DNA of 64,000 nt. It comes from Conoideocrella luteorostrata. Lineage: Eukaryota; Ascomycota; Sordariomycetes; Hypocreales; Clavicipitaceae. Both the position numbers and the translations under genes were made by a program. Below the pieces are notes generated by a model. The model saw nothing but the letters and a program-made list of their open reading frames with translations. It ran no database searches and was not told the DNA's origin. This document shows positions 24,717-36,931 of the stretch, piece by piece. Position 1 is the first letter of the stretch; every line of letters starts with the position of its first letter. Location: assembly GCA_032433595.1 (NCBI GenBank), contig JASWJB010000011.1, positions 1 to 64,000 of the forward strand, given 5' to 3'.

Positions 24717-25838
24717 GGAGATTTTTATGATCTGAAGGAGCAGCACCCACCTGCGGAAATCAAGGCTAAACTGGAACGGCACTTTCAATAAACTATGCCT
24801 CGGACCACTCGTTCATCACCAGATATTCGAGTACTCAATGACTCCAAAACAAGCGTATAATGGTCACCTCCGTGTCACTTTATGGAGAAAGGCGCCAATG
24901 CGCCTTCATTCGCCTGCATAGGCATTGTTTTACTATAAAATGTTTATTGGAGTTGTTGCAATTTTTTAAAATTTTATTTCCCTCCAAAGTGGGTTTGGCG
25001 GACCGATGTCGTGTCGTAACTCACTACGGAGTATATCGACACAGTAACCTTCACTTGTGTTGCCATATACTTTGTTCTTGCCAGGTTTCTCCTCGCTGGC
25101 ATCTACCTATATTACCAGTTTTCGTGTTTGAACAAACGACCTCGAAAGATCTGACCGTTTCGCGTTCGTCAACTTGTCAAGTTGATTCATTTGCATGGCT
25201 GTGGAGTTTTGGTGCAGCATTATGCAAGATATGATGAATAACCATCATTTTACTGGCGTTGGGTGTTTCTAGGGACATAGCCCTATTCCTTTTTTTTTCC
25301 TTTTTTTTTTTTTGAAGTTCTTGTTGGTGGTATACCAACGAACATGGGATGGTGTCATGACTTTGGTTATATCATAGTTTAGTGATGAGAGAGCAGAGCA
25401 GCTAACTTAGGTTCACCAAACAAGCGCAAAGACGATTCAAGTACGAAACGCGGTATCTCGATTGGTTATCCTTTGGATACGAGTGTAATATCGAGGAGGA
25501 AGAGTATGGCAAACAACCCCTCAACCACCAGGCCCTTCTATTTCGATCCATGTTTGTTCTAGCTCGGAGGCTTTTCGATTTCTATCATAGACACATTTCA
25601 TGCACATATACCCTTTTTCCATATAAAGCATGACGGGTGGCAGGGGAACATATGTACAAATCATGACAATACACTTCTATGCTATATGCGCTCATCTGCG
25701 TGGAACATTTCCTTGGTTAGAAGAGCCTAGTGTAACCCAAAAATAGGAAAAGAGGGTTTTGCATGATTTTTCCTGAACTTCGACCCTTTCGATGAACAAT
25801 CGAGGCGTGCTCCGTGAGCTACTATCGTGACCGACAGG
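24717..25838. other. Intergenic, no gene seen
   Basis: About 1.1 kb. Contains a copy of TACGGAGTA (25025-25033) and long T runs near 25290-25312. It includes the 3' side of the DUF829 gene. Confidence 0.55.
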
Positions 25839-26738
25839 CTAAGATAGGTTCATCTGCTCAGACTCTGACGCTGTCTCGCCTGACCATGACGTTTGAATAG
25901 CTTTCCAATAGCGTTCCGGTGCATATCGCATGATATCAACATGCTTGGCTCCTACAAACTTTTCAAGTCTGACATTAAAGCCGGCCTCTTTAGCCTTCCG
26001 AGCATTATCCTCCACGTCCGGCCACAAAATCAAGTTATCTTGAGTTCCATAAAGGTATGTTCTTCTCTCCTCTCTGGCCAGTAAGCCTGGCGACCGCAGA
26101 GCCCTGGCATTTCTGTTCTGTATAGCTGGCACACGCCGCAAGAAGTGGTAGAAGCAGACCATGGCGATGACACAGTGGACCACAGGACCGGTCCACCACG
26201 GCAGCATCTGCATCAGAGCGTTGTAGGAGCTCATCCACCGGAAATATCCAGGACACGAGTCGAACACCAAGACGTATCGGGGCAATATTGGTGTGCCGTG
26301 CGGTTGTCCGCCACGGAGCATGTTGCGAAGATAACTAGCTGTATGGATACCGCCGTTGGAGAAGATTTGGACAAGCATCTTGGGTGTGTTGTCCCTGGCT
26401 TCATCAGCCTTGACTTGACGTTCCGACATTTCTCGAAGGTAGGGGAGTGCCGGAGCCAAGTCACGCCTCGTACGCCAGGGAAACGTAACATGTGCGAGGG
26501 GACATTGCACGACGAGGATTCGTGAAGAAGGGTAAATCTTCCGGTATTGGGCGGCGTATTTGGATATGTGTAGTTCTCGGGCACCCATCCATGACAGCAT
26601 CATTACAAGTTCGGGCTCGGATCCGGGTACTGAAGGCTCCTGTTGCGGATCGAAGTAGGCGACGACCGGGCTAAGCTTCTGCATCCAGGCTAAGCCCGCT
26701 TCTTCGACTCTTTTGAAGGCAAGGGTTTTTGACGACAT
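25839..26738 (-). CDS. DUF829 alpha/beta-hydrolase-like protein (TMEM53/PaxU family)
   Basis: Single exon, 299 residues. The N-terminal part has a hydrophobic core strand (LVMMLSWMGA) followed by ISKYAAQYRKIYP, typical of the family. The nucleophile-like motif is IFSNGG with Ser 127. The acid is Asp 234 in YLYGTQDNLILW and the His is 266 in GAKHVDIMR, so the full Ser-Asp-His set is present. A hydrophobic stretch at residues about 183-200 may be a membrane helix. Family knowledge: fungal members include PaxU from indole-diterpene clusters, and animal TMEM53 sits at the nuclear envelope; no reaction is firmly established. No other secondary-metabolism gene is near, so a biosynthetic role is not supported by context. 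Confidence 0.88.
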   Translation of the reverse strand: MSSKTLAFKRVEEAGLAWMQKLSPVVAYFDPQQEPSVPGSEPELVMMLSWMGARELHISKYAAQYRKIYPSSRILVVQCPLAHVTFPWRTRRDLAPALPYLREMSERQVKADEARDNTPKMLVQIFSNGGIHTASYLRNMLRGGQPHGTPILPRYVLVFDSCPGYFRWMSSYNALMQMLPWWTGPVVHCVIAMVCFYHFLRRVPAIQNRNARALRSPGLLAREERRTYLYGTQDNLILWPDVEDNARKAKEAGFNVRLEKFVGAKHVDIMRYAPERYWKAIQTSWSGETASESEQMNLS

Positions 26739-27274
26739 GGTGATTTATAGCCTATCGGGGAAAAGAAAAGTTAGACTTCTGGATCACGTATTGGGTACTG
26801 GTTATATTGGTCGAGGCTGGGCGAAATGCAACGAGTCCGGCATTCGCTGCGACTCTCCCCTTACTTTAAAGTCAACTACCGATGATTAACTCAGGGATTT
26901 GACTTACAATAAATCCATATGCAGAATGCTTGTATTGGAAGACACCAAACACTTGCCACGTGCAAGCACGAGGAAGGACCTAAGCAGACCAACCCTAAAA
27001 AAGCTACTCGGCAAACGGGCCCCCAGCACCGAATGTAGTATTGTAGTGAAAATACCAAGCTAATAAGCAAACGTGCATGCATGCAGGCAGGCAAACAAGG
27101 ACTAGGGAGGGTGGCGAGGTGACTGATGTGCGATGGAGATGGGTTGGTCGATACGTTATTAGTGCCAGAAATTCTTTGCAAAAGCTGTTGACCTTTCATT
27201 CAGCGAACCGAGGCTCGCGGACGGGAACCTCCAAGGCTGTACGGAGGACATTATGGTACGGAGTATAAACTAAC

Positions 27275-27290
27275 TACGGAGTACTCCGTA
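27275..27290. repeat. Perfect palindrome TACGGAGTACTCCGTA
   Basis: A 16-bp perfect palindrome from two overlapping 9-mer copies in tail-to-tail order. A single copy lies 10 bp upstream. Confidence 0.9.
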
Positions 27291-27720
27291 GGGAATCGGC
27301 TCTACGAAACGAGTTCTGGTCAATACAGTAGTTATTGGGGGGAGGGCTGTGGCGTTTCCCCGCATTGCCGTTCCGTGCACGCTAGTAACTAGTTAGTTAG
27401 TCACTTGCCGGCAAGGGTGGGGTACTGCGCCAGCTGGACCAACTGAACCACAGAGAACGAACGAGGTTTACGTTCACTTCGCCAAGTTGAGTTCAGAGAG
27501 CCGCATTCTTTCGTCCTGAACCATTGGCTCTGGGGTTCGACATACCGCCTTGCATGAGGCTACCTGCACATCGTCATGCCCCGCTGCCAGCTGGCAAGCC
27601 CTTAGATTTTAGGTCAAGGGCCTCTCGTCTCGGTCCCAGAAGCTTGTCCTGAGGCACAATGGCAAATTGATGTCTTCAACCAAACAGTTCCGCAGCCTGC
27701 AGAGCCATTGCTTGCAGGGT

Positions 27721-28100
27721 TCAGTAAGGGCTGGCTCGAGCTCTGACGACTGTCATGATCAGAATGTGTTCACGTTGGTGAAGCATTCCTAGGCTACTGC
27801 TCGAAAGAAGTGCAGCAAGAAGCGCAGCAGCCGGAGCATATGAGATATGGTTCAAGTGGGCCATGCTTGCTTGCACGGGCCCACGATTGAAGTGAAAGAG
27901 TTGCTCTATTGCAGAGCGGAACGCGAGCTCACAATTTCTTAGCTGTCGAAATGCTGCTCTTCACAATGGTTGTAGTGCGGTCGTGGATGGCGGCCTCGGC
28001 GAATTCCTTTATATGGGCGTCTGAAGACACGCACGGGATAGTCTTCTGAGCAATGCTAATTAATGATGGTGGAATAGACGTCGTCACGCGGCTCACAGCC
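27721..28100 (-). pseudogene. Frameshifted coding-like relic, unknown family
   Basis: On the minus strand a protein-like frame runs from about 28100 (after a TAG that could be a splice acceptor) through SLISIAQKTIPCVSSDAHIK and IHDRTTTIVKSSISTAKKL, then hits a stop. A +1 shift at 27931 continues as ELAFRSAIEQLFHFNRGPVQ, AHLNHISYAPAAALLAALL and HILIMTVVRARASPY to a stop at 27721. The amphipathic composition and the clean continuation after a single-base shift suggest a decayed gene. I do not recognise the family. An unusual intron or a sequencing error are alternatives. Confidence 0.4.
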
Positions 28101-30441
28101 GCCTGCTATTTGCAGCATGGCTACGGCCAGCTTCTCGCTCCAATGTCAAGAGTCTGGCTGTCTTCTGTCTGGTGGGAACCTTTGCATACCTCGTCATAAA
28201 TAACACGGATATTGCGTTTCTAATTGAGGAAGCTCTTGTAGTGCCCCAACAGACTACAGCAGAATGCGCCCAAATGATTTCGGTTTCGAAACTTGTATTC
28301 GATGACACAAGACAAGCTCTAACGTCTTTCAATATAGAAAGCTAAACCCCGGTTCTCGCTCTACCCCTTGAGCTCTTGCCTCTCTATCCGTAACTCGCAA
28401 CATAGGTCGGGTTCTAACTACAATCCGCTCTCTTTCCCATCTCAGCTTCAGTTATAAGGTCTCTTCGCCGAACGGGACGTTCGACAACCACGTCCCTGTC
28501 TATAGACCTGCCCTTCCTCGTTACAATGCCTTCCGAATCCTGCCTCCCTATGCTCGATGGTCGATAAGGATTTTTGACTTCTTCTTATCTACTCCTGCAG
28601 GGCCTATCTCTCTGCATTCACAAAGTATTTCGCTACACGGAAGGCCGTTGAAAAGTCTCATGTAGACAGCAGGCTACTCACTCTGCATGTCACGAGGCAT
28701 TATTAAGACTGATTATTAAGATGCCGGTTAAGCAAAGCAAAGAACCTTTACAACAAGGCAAAGCTGAGGGATTCCGGAGTGCCCATGCTTACGGACGAAA
28801 CGCCAAATCTTGGGTCTCTGGGGAAAGGGGGAAAGGGGGAGTTCCTTTGGGTTACGTAGGGCACTATCACTTCCTGAAATATGACATCTGCTTTTATATG
28901 ATATTATGATGATATTACAGGACAAAGTTGTTATTCACAATAGTGAGTCCGCAATAGTGGATTATGAGGACGATTGATGCTCTCCAGAGGTCCACATCGT
29001 GCTATAAGCCTAGAGAGTTTCAGAGAAAACAGGAAGTCAAGTACACTATGTTGCTCAATGAGCTGAGCTGTTAACTTAAATGGGAAGGCAAAGTTTTGGC
29101 CTTTCTATTTTGATGGGCCGTTTGGTCAGGGCTTAATACGGAAGTTGGCGACTCCACAGCTACTCAGGCACCAGTTGGTTCAAAAACGGCGACCAACAAA
29201 TTCACATCCTCGGTTTGCTGGGCAGGTCAACTGGCTATTTCGAGCTGGGGCGGCAAAGTTCAGCATGTAGGCTAGCACTTGACTGGCTAGGACCCTGCCC
29301 ATCTCCAAGTTTGACAGCGGGAGTACGGACTAAACTTTGGACCCATTTCATATGGCGAGAGTGTCACAAGACAGGATGACACCATCCAAAGCTTCAGCAT
29401 TGCTCCACAGCCATCCTGAATATCTGGCTTCCCATGCCAGTCGACTTGGTCAAACCAAGACATTAGTTCGATTTACCGGTTACATAATAGATGTGAAACC
29501 GTGGGTCTGTGGTTGCCTCCCGGGACTGATGTGCAAGCCAAGCATGTGGCGTAACCTAGCCGCAGTGCAATATTTCTTTTACTGCTGCACGGAGTACTTG
29601 ATCGGCTAAATTGGCAATTTGATTGCCCCGAACAAGTATACAACTAAGTCTGTCCTATTGCAGCGTGTAGTATCCCTGAATAAGGGCATGCAATCATGAA
29701 TACCAATCATACGTCGTCCATTTTGTAGGCTTGCCGCGAGGGTGTCTGTGTGTGGGAAAGACTCAATGGCTGTTGCTACCGTTCAACTGTTTCAAATTGT
29801 ATAGTCGATACAAACGGATCCGGGCGGGAATACACCTCATTATCTCCACCATTCTTCTCAGGGCTTCTCTTCGTTGCACAAGTTTGATAAGCATTCCCGA
29901 GAACTGCTGATACTGATTCTCGCTTCGTCTCGGGTCACGCGAGCGATCTTACCTGTGGTGTGTGAAGTCAAGTTGGTCATAATGGTGTGATGACAATGAT
30001 TGTAGCATTCCGTTGTAGCGAGAATGGAGCAAATAACCTGAATCAGCCAGATCACACGTCTACCCGATTGTGGAAAGACTATCCGAAGGTCTCCTGTCAT
30101 ATTGCTATGTTGCTGGAGAAGTGGATCGTTCCGTCTAGAAATCTAGCAAACTCGGCGTGTTATGGTTGGGGATAAGATAGAACCGGAAGGTGCGAAGCGG
30201 CTGTCAGCGACCCTTGGTTAACCTTGGTTGTTTCCATTAACTATTGAGCAATCCCGAGACCTCCTTAACTCTCTGTTTGTTGCTTATGTGTGCCCGGGTA
30301 TTAAAGACTGCCCCTTTCTGACAACAAAACTGTCCGACTTGAAAACACATCACTCTTCACACATGCTTTAGACCTGGACTGAAAGAATCAATCTCGAACA
30401 GCCCACCTACCTTCGCCGGCTTGACTGAGGAAGGTAAAATC

Positions 30442-31932
30442 ATGGAAACAATCATTTTACTACTCTGCTTTCTGGAAATTGTCCTCGTGTTGGCTTCGCC
30501 CGGAGCGCCAAATGAATCGATACAATCTTCAACCTGGGATTTGTCTAAGCCATTGAATGGATTCACCTTCCGACGAGCCAAGGCTAAGTCCAATCCGACC
30601 CCTGACAAACACACAGATCGACACTCCAGGCTTGCCAACGTTGGAGGGTCCAATGGGAATCACAATGTCGTTTCTAGTTTGGTCACTACTCTTCGACAAC
30701 CACCATCTCAAGGTCAACATACGTATCAGAACATTACCCCTGCCAGCGACTTTTCAACCCAATATGCCATTCAATGCGGCTGGGATGGTGTGCCAGTCTG
30801 GCTCATTCTCGATACCGGCAGCGCCGACACTTGGGCAGTTCAGAATTCATTTGAGTGCCATGACGCACAAGGGACTGACCACTCACAAGATGTTTGTGGC
30901 TTTGGAAAACCCCCCACCAAAGATTTCCGTCACGGTGCCATAGATGATCTCCACTTCTATCTTCGATATGGCTCCGGAGAGAAAGTTATTGGGCCTATGG
31001 GTTACACCGACATAAGCTGTGGAGGAATTTCTGTTGCTGGTCAACAAGCTGGCCTGGCTAACTACACATATTGGCATGGAAATAACATGACAGTTGGTAT
31101 ACTCGGTCTCGCCTACCCGTCCATCACAAGCGCCTACTACGGTAAGATTGGAGAAGAGGCGCCGTGGAACGCCATTGAGTACGTGCCTTTCTTCACCAAT
31201 GCCGTTTCGCAGGGAAGCGTAGATCCGGTATTCAGCGTGACATTAATGAAGAACTCTTCCGACGGAGTGATTGGCTGGGGAGGTCTGCCGCCAGTTTCTA
31301 CCCTGGCTGATAACTACGCTGCTACCGACCTCATCGTGGTAAGTCCACACCATCTTAGACATGAGTCGAAAATTCAATACTATCTACAAGAAGAAAATAG
31401 AACTAACAATCATATCATTCAGGCAAATCTGATTGGTTCATCTGAAGCAGCTTGGAGATATTCCTTTTACACGATTGTTCCTGACGGCGTGAAGTGGGAA
31501 CAAATGAGCGACGCAACGAAATACCCTTACATCGTTGACACTGGCACAACAATGAATTATCTGCCTCCTCGTCAGTATATGATATCCTCGAGGGCACGAT
31601 GAAGTTTGCTGACTAGATGGAAAGCCCTAGCTGAAGCGGTCGCCACCGCTTTCCAACCGCGTGCGGTATATCTGTCTCAATATGGTGCATATTTTGCGCC
31701 GTGTGATGCCGTGCCTCCGAGATTCGCCATAGTCATCTCTGGCGTTGAATTTTGGATTGACCCTGCAGACATGATCTTTCGCGAACTAATTGACACAACG
31801 ACAGGTTACTGTGCCATAGGTATCGCAAGTGGTGGCTCAGGGCCTTACATTCTGGGTGATGTATTTCTACAGAATGTGGTGGCCGTATTCGATGTTGGCG
31901 GGGCGGAGATGCGCTTCTACGCCAAGGCTTAG
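30442..31932 (+). CDS. Secreted pepsin-like aspartic protease
   Basis: Three exons (30442-31338, 31423-31570, 31625-31932) give 1353 nt and 450 residues. The N terminus METIILLLCFLEIVLVLASPG is a clear signal peptide, followed by a propeptide-like segment. Both catalytic motifs of family A1 are present: LILDTGSADTW (Asp 124) and IVDTGTTMNYLPP (Asp 338). The C-terminal region has YILGDVFLQNVVAVFDVG as in secreted fungal members. Several NxT/S sites fit glycosylation. Intron 2 could be read in more than one way; I chose the GTCAGT donor at 31571 and the AAG acceptor at 31624 because this gives LPPPLAEAV, which fits the family. Intron 1 is 84 bp, a multiple of three with no stop, so an unspliced transcript would also stay open there. 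Likely role: extracellular or vacuolar protein breakdown. Confidence 0.88.
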
Positions 31933-32708
31933 GTTTGGTAGAGCCAGCCTCATTAAGAGATTGGTTTTGTACGAATATTGAGCGAAAATCCAACTCAGCA
32001 TGCGGAGAGACGCAAAAGGGCTCTCATTACCAATCGAAGCATGAGCGTTTATATGTGTGAAAAGAGCTTTAGCTAGTCATCTCCCTAACTGCACGTTGCC
32101 CCGAAGTATGTCTTCCCAGGTCTCTCGCGCTAGTTAGTTATAATAATCTAATTAGAGCCATGCTCTCTACTGGAGTACATGAATAGACTTGAGAGGCCAT
32201 TTATTTGCCAGGGTCCAACAATATCTTATCTCCCTACTCCGTACCTAGGTAGTTGTTGTTCCGATAGTTTTATGCATGTATTCGGCAGCTGGCAGGCCTG
32301 ACAGGGCATAGGGCACAGGGGCGGTGTAATGACGACTGGCCCGACTGGCCTCGAAGGCCCCTCCCCCGCTTGACATCAACTGGGCAGACCAGTTGACATG
32401 GACGGTGATGCCAGGCTAACGGTGGGAGGGAGCTCAATGAGGTCAGCGTGTCGGGCCGTCTGTGCCAGTGCCAGTGCCAGTGCCAGACTGGCTGGTTAGG
32501 ATATCTCAACTTCAACTTTAAATTGTGGTGGTTCAAGATCGCGGCGCCATTTTCTCGCACACACGCATCAACGGCCTTTCAATTCACCCATGACGCCCAT
32601 CTACAAAGCCCAGCTGTTCCAGTATTTGAAATAGGAGGCGCCAGTATCCCCTCCTCTCCGGCAGCCAGTCATCGCCACTCCGCTCGCCGACCATCTAGGA
32701 CTGTCACC
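31933..32708. other. Intergenic
   Basis: About 0.8 kb. A TACTCCGTA copy lies at 32235-32243 and a GTGCCA hexamer run at about 32462-32485. No gene is seen. Confidence 0.5.
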
Positions 32709-33139
32709 ATGAGGGGCATCGTTGCAGGACCACCAACGCCCAAGGCCTCACCATCTGGTAGAGCACGCGCGAATACGTGGAACTTTAGCAAGGTACGTGC
32801 TGGCTGTCCTCTGAATTTGGTCTCTTCCTACCTCGCGCTTCGTATTCAACCCACTAGCCAGGGACTTTATTTGCGGTGTGCATTTTCTCAGAGATCGACC
32901 TCAGTGAAGGCATCCTCAAGCGAGTGACCGCCTCGCAAGATGTAAGGCTATGCTATCGGCGGTGAACCCAAGACACCAGGCAGCTTAACCTCTCGTCGTG
33001 GGGATAGCTCCACATGCCTATCGTACCAAAACAGCATTTTATTGCATGCTTGCCCTGCCTCGAATCTAGTATATTCGATGATTTCGATCTAGCAAACAAA
33101 CGACCCGGCAATCACACAGACTTCAGCAGACAATTTTGA
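32709..33139 (+). CDS. Tentative small three-exon gene, unknown
   Basis: Possible exons 32709-32792, 32894-32941 and 33035-33139 (237 nt, 78 residues). The first encodes MRGIVAGPPTPKASP followed by GRARANTWNFSK and ends at a GTACGT donor. The second encodes IDLSEGILKRVTASQD and ends at a GTAAGG donor. The third ends SSIFDDFDLANKRPG, then NHTDFSRQF and a stop. All joins are GT..AG in phase 0 and each piece has protein-like composition. I recognise no domain. The acceptor of exon 2 (AGAG) is not ideal, and the last exon may belong to another model. Confidence 0.35.
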
Positions 33140-35259
33140 AACGTTCAAAGAACCAGAGGCGAGCAACTGTTGCGTCCGTCCATTATCCCCAGTCGGCTCT
33201 GTGTGACCGAACTCTCACACACACTTTGAGCTGTGCCTTCCACCGTCGTTGGCCTGTCGGACAGTACCGGACGCGGTCCCTGGCCCAAGTTAGGTCAGTT
33301 GGCAAAGCGGTTCCTGCAGCAAGGATGAGTCCCGGAGGCAGGCAGCTCCTTCAGACCGGTGACAGGGTCCAGCATTGACGCTGGCGTCAAAGTCTCAATC
33401 ATTTTCGGCACCCGAGAAATAAGAGGAGAATTGACATTCAGACATTCTTCGGCAACTCGTTATCGTTTCCTCACTGAAGAAATGCCCACTGATGCCGCAA
33501 ATACAACGTTTCAAAAGCACAAATCCTTTGGCTGAATCACAACTGGGACGACGGGAGGATTCGGGTCTGTTCCGACGACAAGTGGAGAATCCTCAAGGTT
33601 GGTGGTGCTTGTGCAATGCTTTTCAACCGCTATCACTGTGCCCCACCCACCGGGCGGCCGAACGAGATAGTTTCTCGGCGCAGTGGACGGTTTAAGACTG
33701 GCAAAAGGACCATCTGAATGAGATTTCGTAACCGTCATCATGTCCTCAAGAAGAGATGAGACACAGCCAAAGGCAGATTTAGGGCATGATGCTTTCATCA
33801 GCTAATGCTCTACTTTTTCGTCATTGCCGCCTTGGATCAGCAGCGTTTTCATATTCGTGTGTATATTTTGAGATTCGTCATCAGTCCCGTCACCACGCCC
33901 GGATGTTGTGGAAATCCTTTATGCCCTGAGCTTGCACGACATCCCCCCCCCCAGATTGCCTGCCACATGCGTCTTGGCGGATGGCGAATTGTTGATATTC
34001 CTAGGGCATACGAGCAATGTCCTGGAAACTTTTCTCGGTTGGATGACAAGATGGTGTCCCTCGTCTTGCTTGCTACTGTTGACTCTTACATGGAACGAGC
34101 TTCTTGGGAGATTTAATATCGAGCAAACAAGAATTCGTTCCCAATGACGGGTTGCATTACTGTCGGTCACACGTTGATCTCATATATAATTGTCATCAGA
34201 CATTGTGCCACATGCCTCGCGCCGGTGTGGTTCGGTCCAGTGGATATTCGAATACATGCACAGCCGAGTGAACAGGCCCAGCAAGCGCCAGTAGAGACTA
34301 CCTAGTTATGCTTGGGTTCTCCGCTCCTTGGTCGCTGGTCCTTAGCCCTCGGCTTCGGCGTTCCAACAAGTGTGCGGGCCAGTCAACCGTGGTGTTGGTG
34401 TGGTGGTGGTGCTCTCCCCGCTGCCTACGTACATGGAGGTACTCAGTTTAGTCTTTTCGGCCTGCATGCCCCATAACATCAGCCCGCTGGTCCTCTTGGG
34501 TTGTTTACACAAGGTACCTATGTAAGTACCCAAGGTACTTCATCTTGAAGTATGTAGGTGGTTATTTGTTACCCTTTTTTGGCGCACCCTGTTGGTGTGC
34601 CTGCCAGCCTCCTGACTGCCTTCCGTATTTGAACTCTGCGGAACATGGAACGCTCCTGTCGCTTCCGTTGCTACGGCCAGTGCCAATGGAGCGACCTTGC
34701 CCTTCCACAGTCCACCCACTGCTACCAGCCTAGAGTTCCCGCTCGGCAGTCCTCTGAAGTCACTGGCGGCACCCTCCAATTCCCCGCCTGCAGCCTCAAA
34801 AATTTGAGTGCCTCACGCGATCAGATCGTGGACAGCCAGTCAGTCCACTGTTCCTGTCGTCGCCGCTCCGGACACTCTCGTCAGGTCCGGGTGCCTTTTA
34901 TTACATCGTCGCTGACACTGACTGGTCCAACTTTACGTCCATCAAACCCAACAGGTCTCTCCCCTCTCTCTTCTCTTTTTTTTTTTTCTTTTTCTTTTCT
35001 TCTTTCTTTTCTTCACAAGTCTCATGCTTCTTCCTCCCCAAAGGGTCTCCATCCTTGAACTTTGGTCGTTCGTCTTCTCGTCTCACTCCGGCCTCAGCGC
35101 ACTCTATCCGCATTGCGGCACTCCCATAGCTACTCGCTGTGTCATTTGCTGTCTCCAGTCTGGCCTCTCAAACCTCGTTTCCACACAGCCGAATGCCTTG
35201 GTCCCTTTACCGGCCTCTGTCGTGCGCCCGCGCAAATTTGATATTTGATCGTCAACATA
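33140..35259. other. Intergenic, promoter region of PFK-2/FBPase-2
   Basis: About 2.1 kb with no supported gene. The last 300 bases hold a long CT tract. Open frames here look random. Confidence 0.55.
34965..35017 (+). promoter_or_regulatory. Long CT-rich promoter tract
   Basis: A nearly pure pyrimidine stretch (CTCTCTTCTCTT, then long T runs mixed with C) lies about 245-295 bp upstream of the PFK-2/FBPase-2 start. Such tracts are common just upstream of transcription starts of strongly expressed fungal genes. That it works so here is inference. Confidence 0.5.
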
Positions 35260-36931
35260 ATGCCGTCCAGGACTGACAATGGAGTCGGTGTCCAGGTAGA
35301 AGACACAAAGATATGTGTTGTAATGGTTGGACTCCCAGCCCGGGGTAAGAGCTACATTGCGCAAATAGGTAAGCATCCCGCATACTTCGACCCGGCCCGG
35401 ACTAGCAGGCCTTGTATTCCTGTTCAAGCTTCGACGAGTTGACCATGGACTGCTTGCCTGCTCCTTTGGCCAAATTGCAAATTGCAAATTGCAAATGCAT
35501 ATACACCATTTTTACTGTAATTCTACCAGCTAATTTGTTGGCGCGCCCTCAGCTCAGCGCTACCTGCAGTGGTTGTCTGTACCGGCACAAACTTTCAACG
35601 TCGGCAACTATCGGCGCAACGATGCGCCACAACCCCCCGCCGACTTCTTTGACACTAACAACGCCGAGGGTGAGCGGAAGCGCCGTGCGGCTGCAGAAGC
35701 TGCCGTCGCCGATATGCTCGCCTGGTTCCGCACCGGTGGTGTTGTCGCGATTCTGGATGCTACTAATTCGACCAAGGAGCGCCGGAGATGGGTGAACGAC
35801 ATCTGTGTTCAGCATGGCATTGAAGTTCTTTTTGTTGAAAGCAAGTGCGACGATCAGGACATTATCATGGCCAACATTCGCGATGTCAAGTCCACCAGCC
35901 CCGATTATCGTGGCCATGATCCTGAGGCTGCCGTGCAGGATTTTCTCAACCGCATAAGTAAATACGAGAAGATTTATAAAACAATTGACCAAGACGGAGA
36001 CGAAGACGAATACACGTATCTCAAGATCATGAACATCGGCAAGCAGGTCATCATTAACCGCATCCAAGACTACCTCCAGAGTCGCATTGTTTACTATCTT
36101 ATGAACTTGCACATTCGCCCCCGATCTGTCTGGTTATCCAGAGTGCGTATTATTATTATGCTTGTTCTTTGATTGAATGATATACACTCCAAATTTGCCC
36201 CGGTCATTGGCTAACACACTTCGGCATTAGCATGGAGAGTCAATGTACAATCTGGACGGAAGGATTGGTGGAGATACCTTGCTATCGCCGCGCGGAGAAC
36301 AGTATGCCAGAAAGCTCCCTGACTTGGTACGAGAATCTGTCGGGGTAAGTATTTTTCAACATCCAAGGCGTGTCGCTGGCGGAACGTGGGATCCTAACGC
36401 CCATATATATAGGACAACCGGCCTCTCACCGTCTGGACGTCAACACTGAAGCGAACTATTGCCACCTCTCGCTTCCTCCCCCTTCACTATAATCAGTTGC
36501 AGTGGAAGGCTTTGGATGAGCTTGACTCTGGTGTTTGCGATGGGTTAACATATCAAGAAATCAAGGATCGGTATCCCGACGATTTTGCAGCACGCGATGA
36601 AGACAAGTACAACTACCGCTACCGGGGAGGGGAATCATACCGCGATGTGGTCATTCGTCTAGAGCCTATCATTATGGAGTTGGAAAGAAGTGAGGATATT
36701 CTCATTGTGACCCATCAAGCGGTGCTGAGATGCATCTACGCCTACTTCATGAAGAAGGACCAGGCCAAGAGTCCCTGGATGAATATCCCTTTGCACACAT
36801 TGATCAAGTTGACGCCGAGAGCTTACGGAACTGAAGAGATTCGATACGAAGCAAACATTCCAGCTGTTAGCACCTGGCGTGGTAAGGGCAGTACTGCCAA
36901 ACACGAAAATCCTACACCCGAAAGTCTCTGA
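35260..36931 (+). CDS. Bifunctional 6-phosphofructo-2-kinase / fructose-2,6-bisphosphatase
   Basis: Four exons (35260-35368, 35553-36142, 36231-36344, 36413-36931) give 1332 nt and 443 residues. The kinase half has the Walker A motif GLPARGKS (residues 24-31), TFNVGNYRR and ILDATNSTKERR. The bisphosphatase half starts with LSRHGES, whose His 234 is the phospho-acceptor; it continues YNLDGRIGGD and has the second catalytic His in VTHQAVLRC (about residue 371). Both halves keep their key residues, so both activities are likely. Family knowledge: the enzyme makes and removes fructose 2,6-bisphosphate, the cytosolic signal that stimulates glycolysis and blocks gluconeogenesis. The N terminus is short, without the long regulatory extension of yeast Pfk26. 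Intron 1 (184 bp) is the longest in this gene. Confidence 0.95.

Larger units (their letters stand above)
26739..30441. other. Gene-poor region with frameshifted coding-like relic
   Basis: About 3.7 kb with no intact gene. It holds TACGGAGTA copies at 27257-27265 and a double copy at 27275-27290, and a broken minus-strand reading frame at about 28100-27721 listed separately. Confidence 0.55.

Noticed and set aside
30421..30441. Upstream TTG-initiated extension of the aspartic protease
   Set aside because: The ATG at 30442 directly begins a good signal peptide; the extra seven residues would place charged residues before it.
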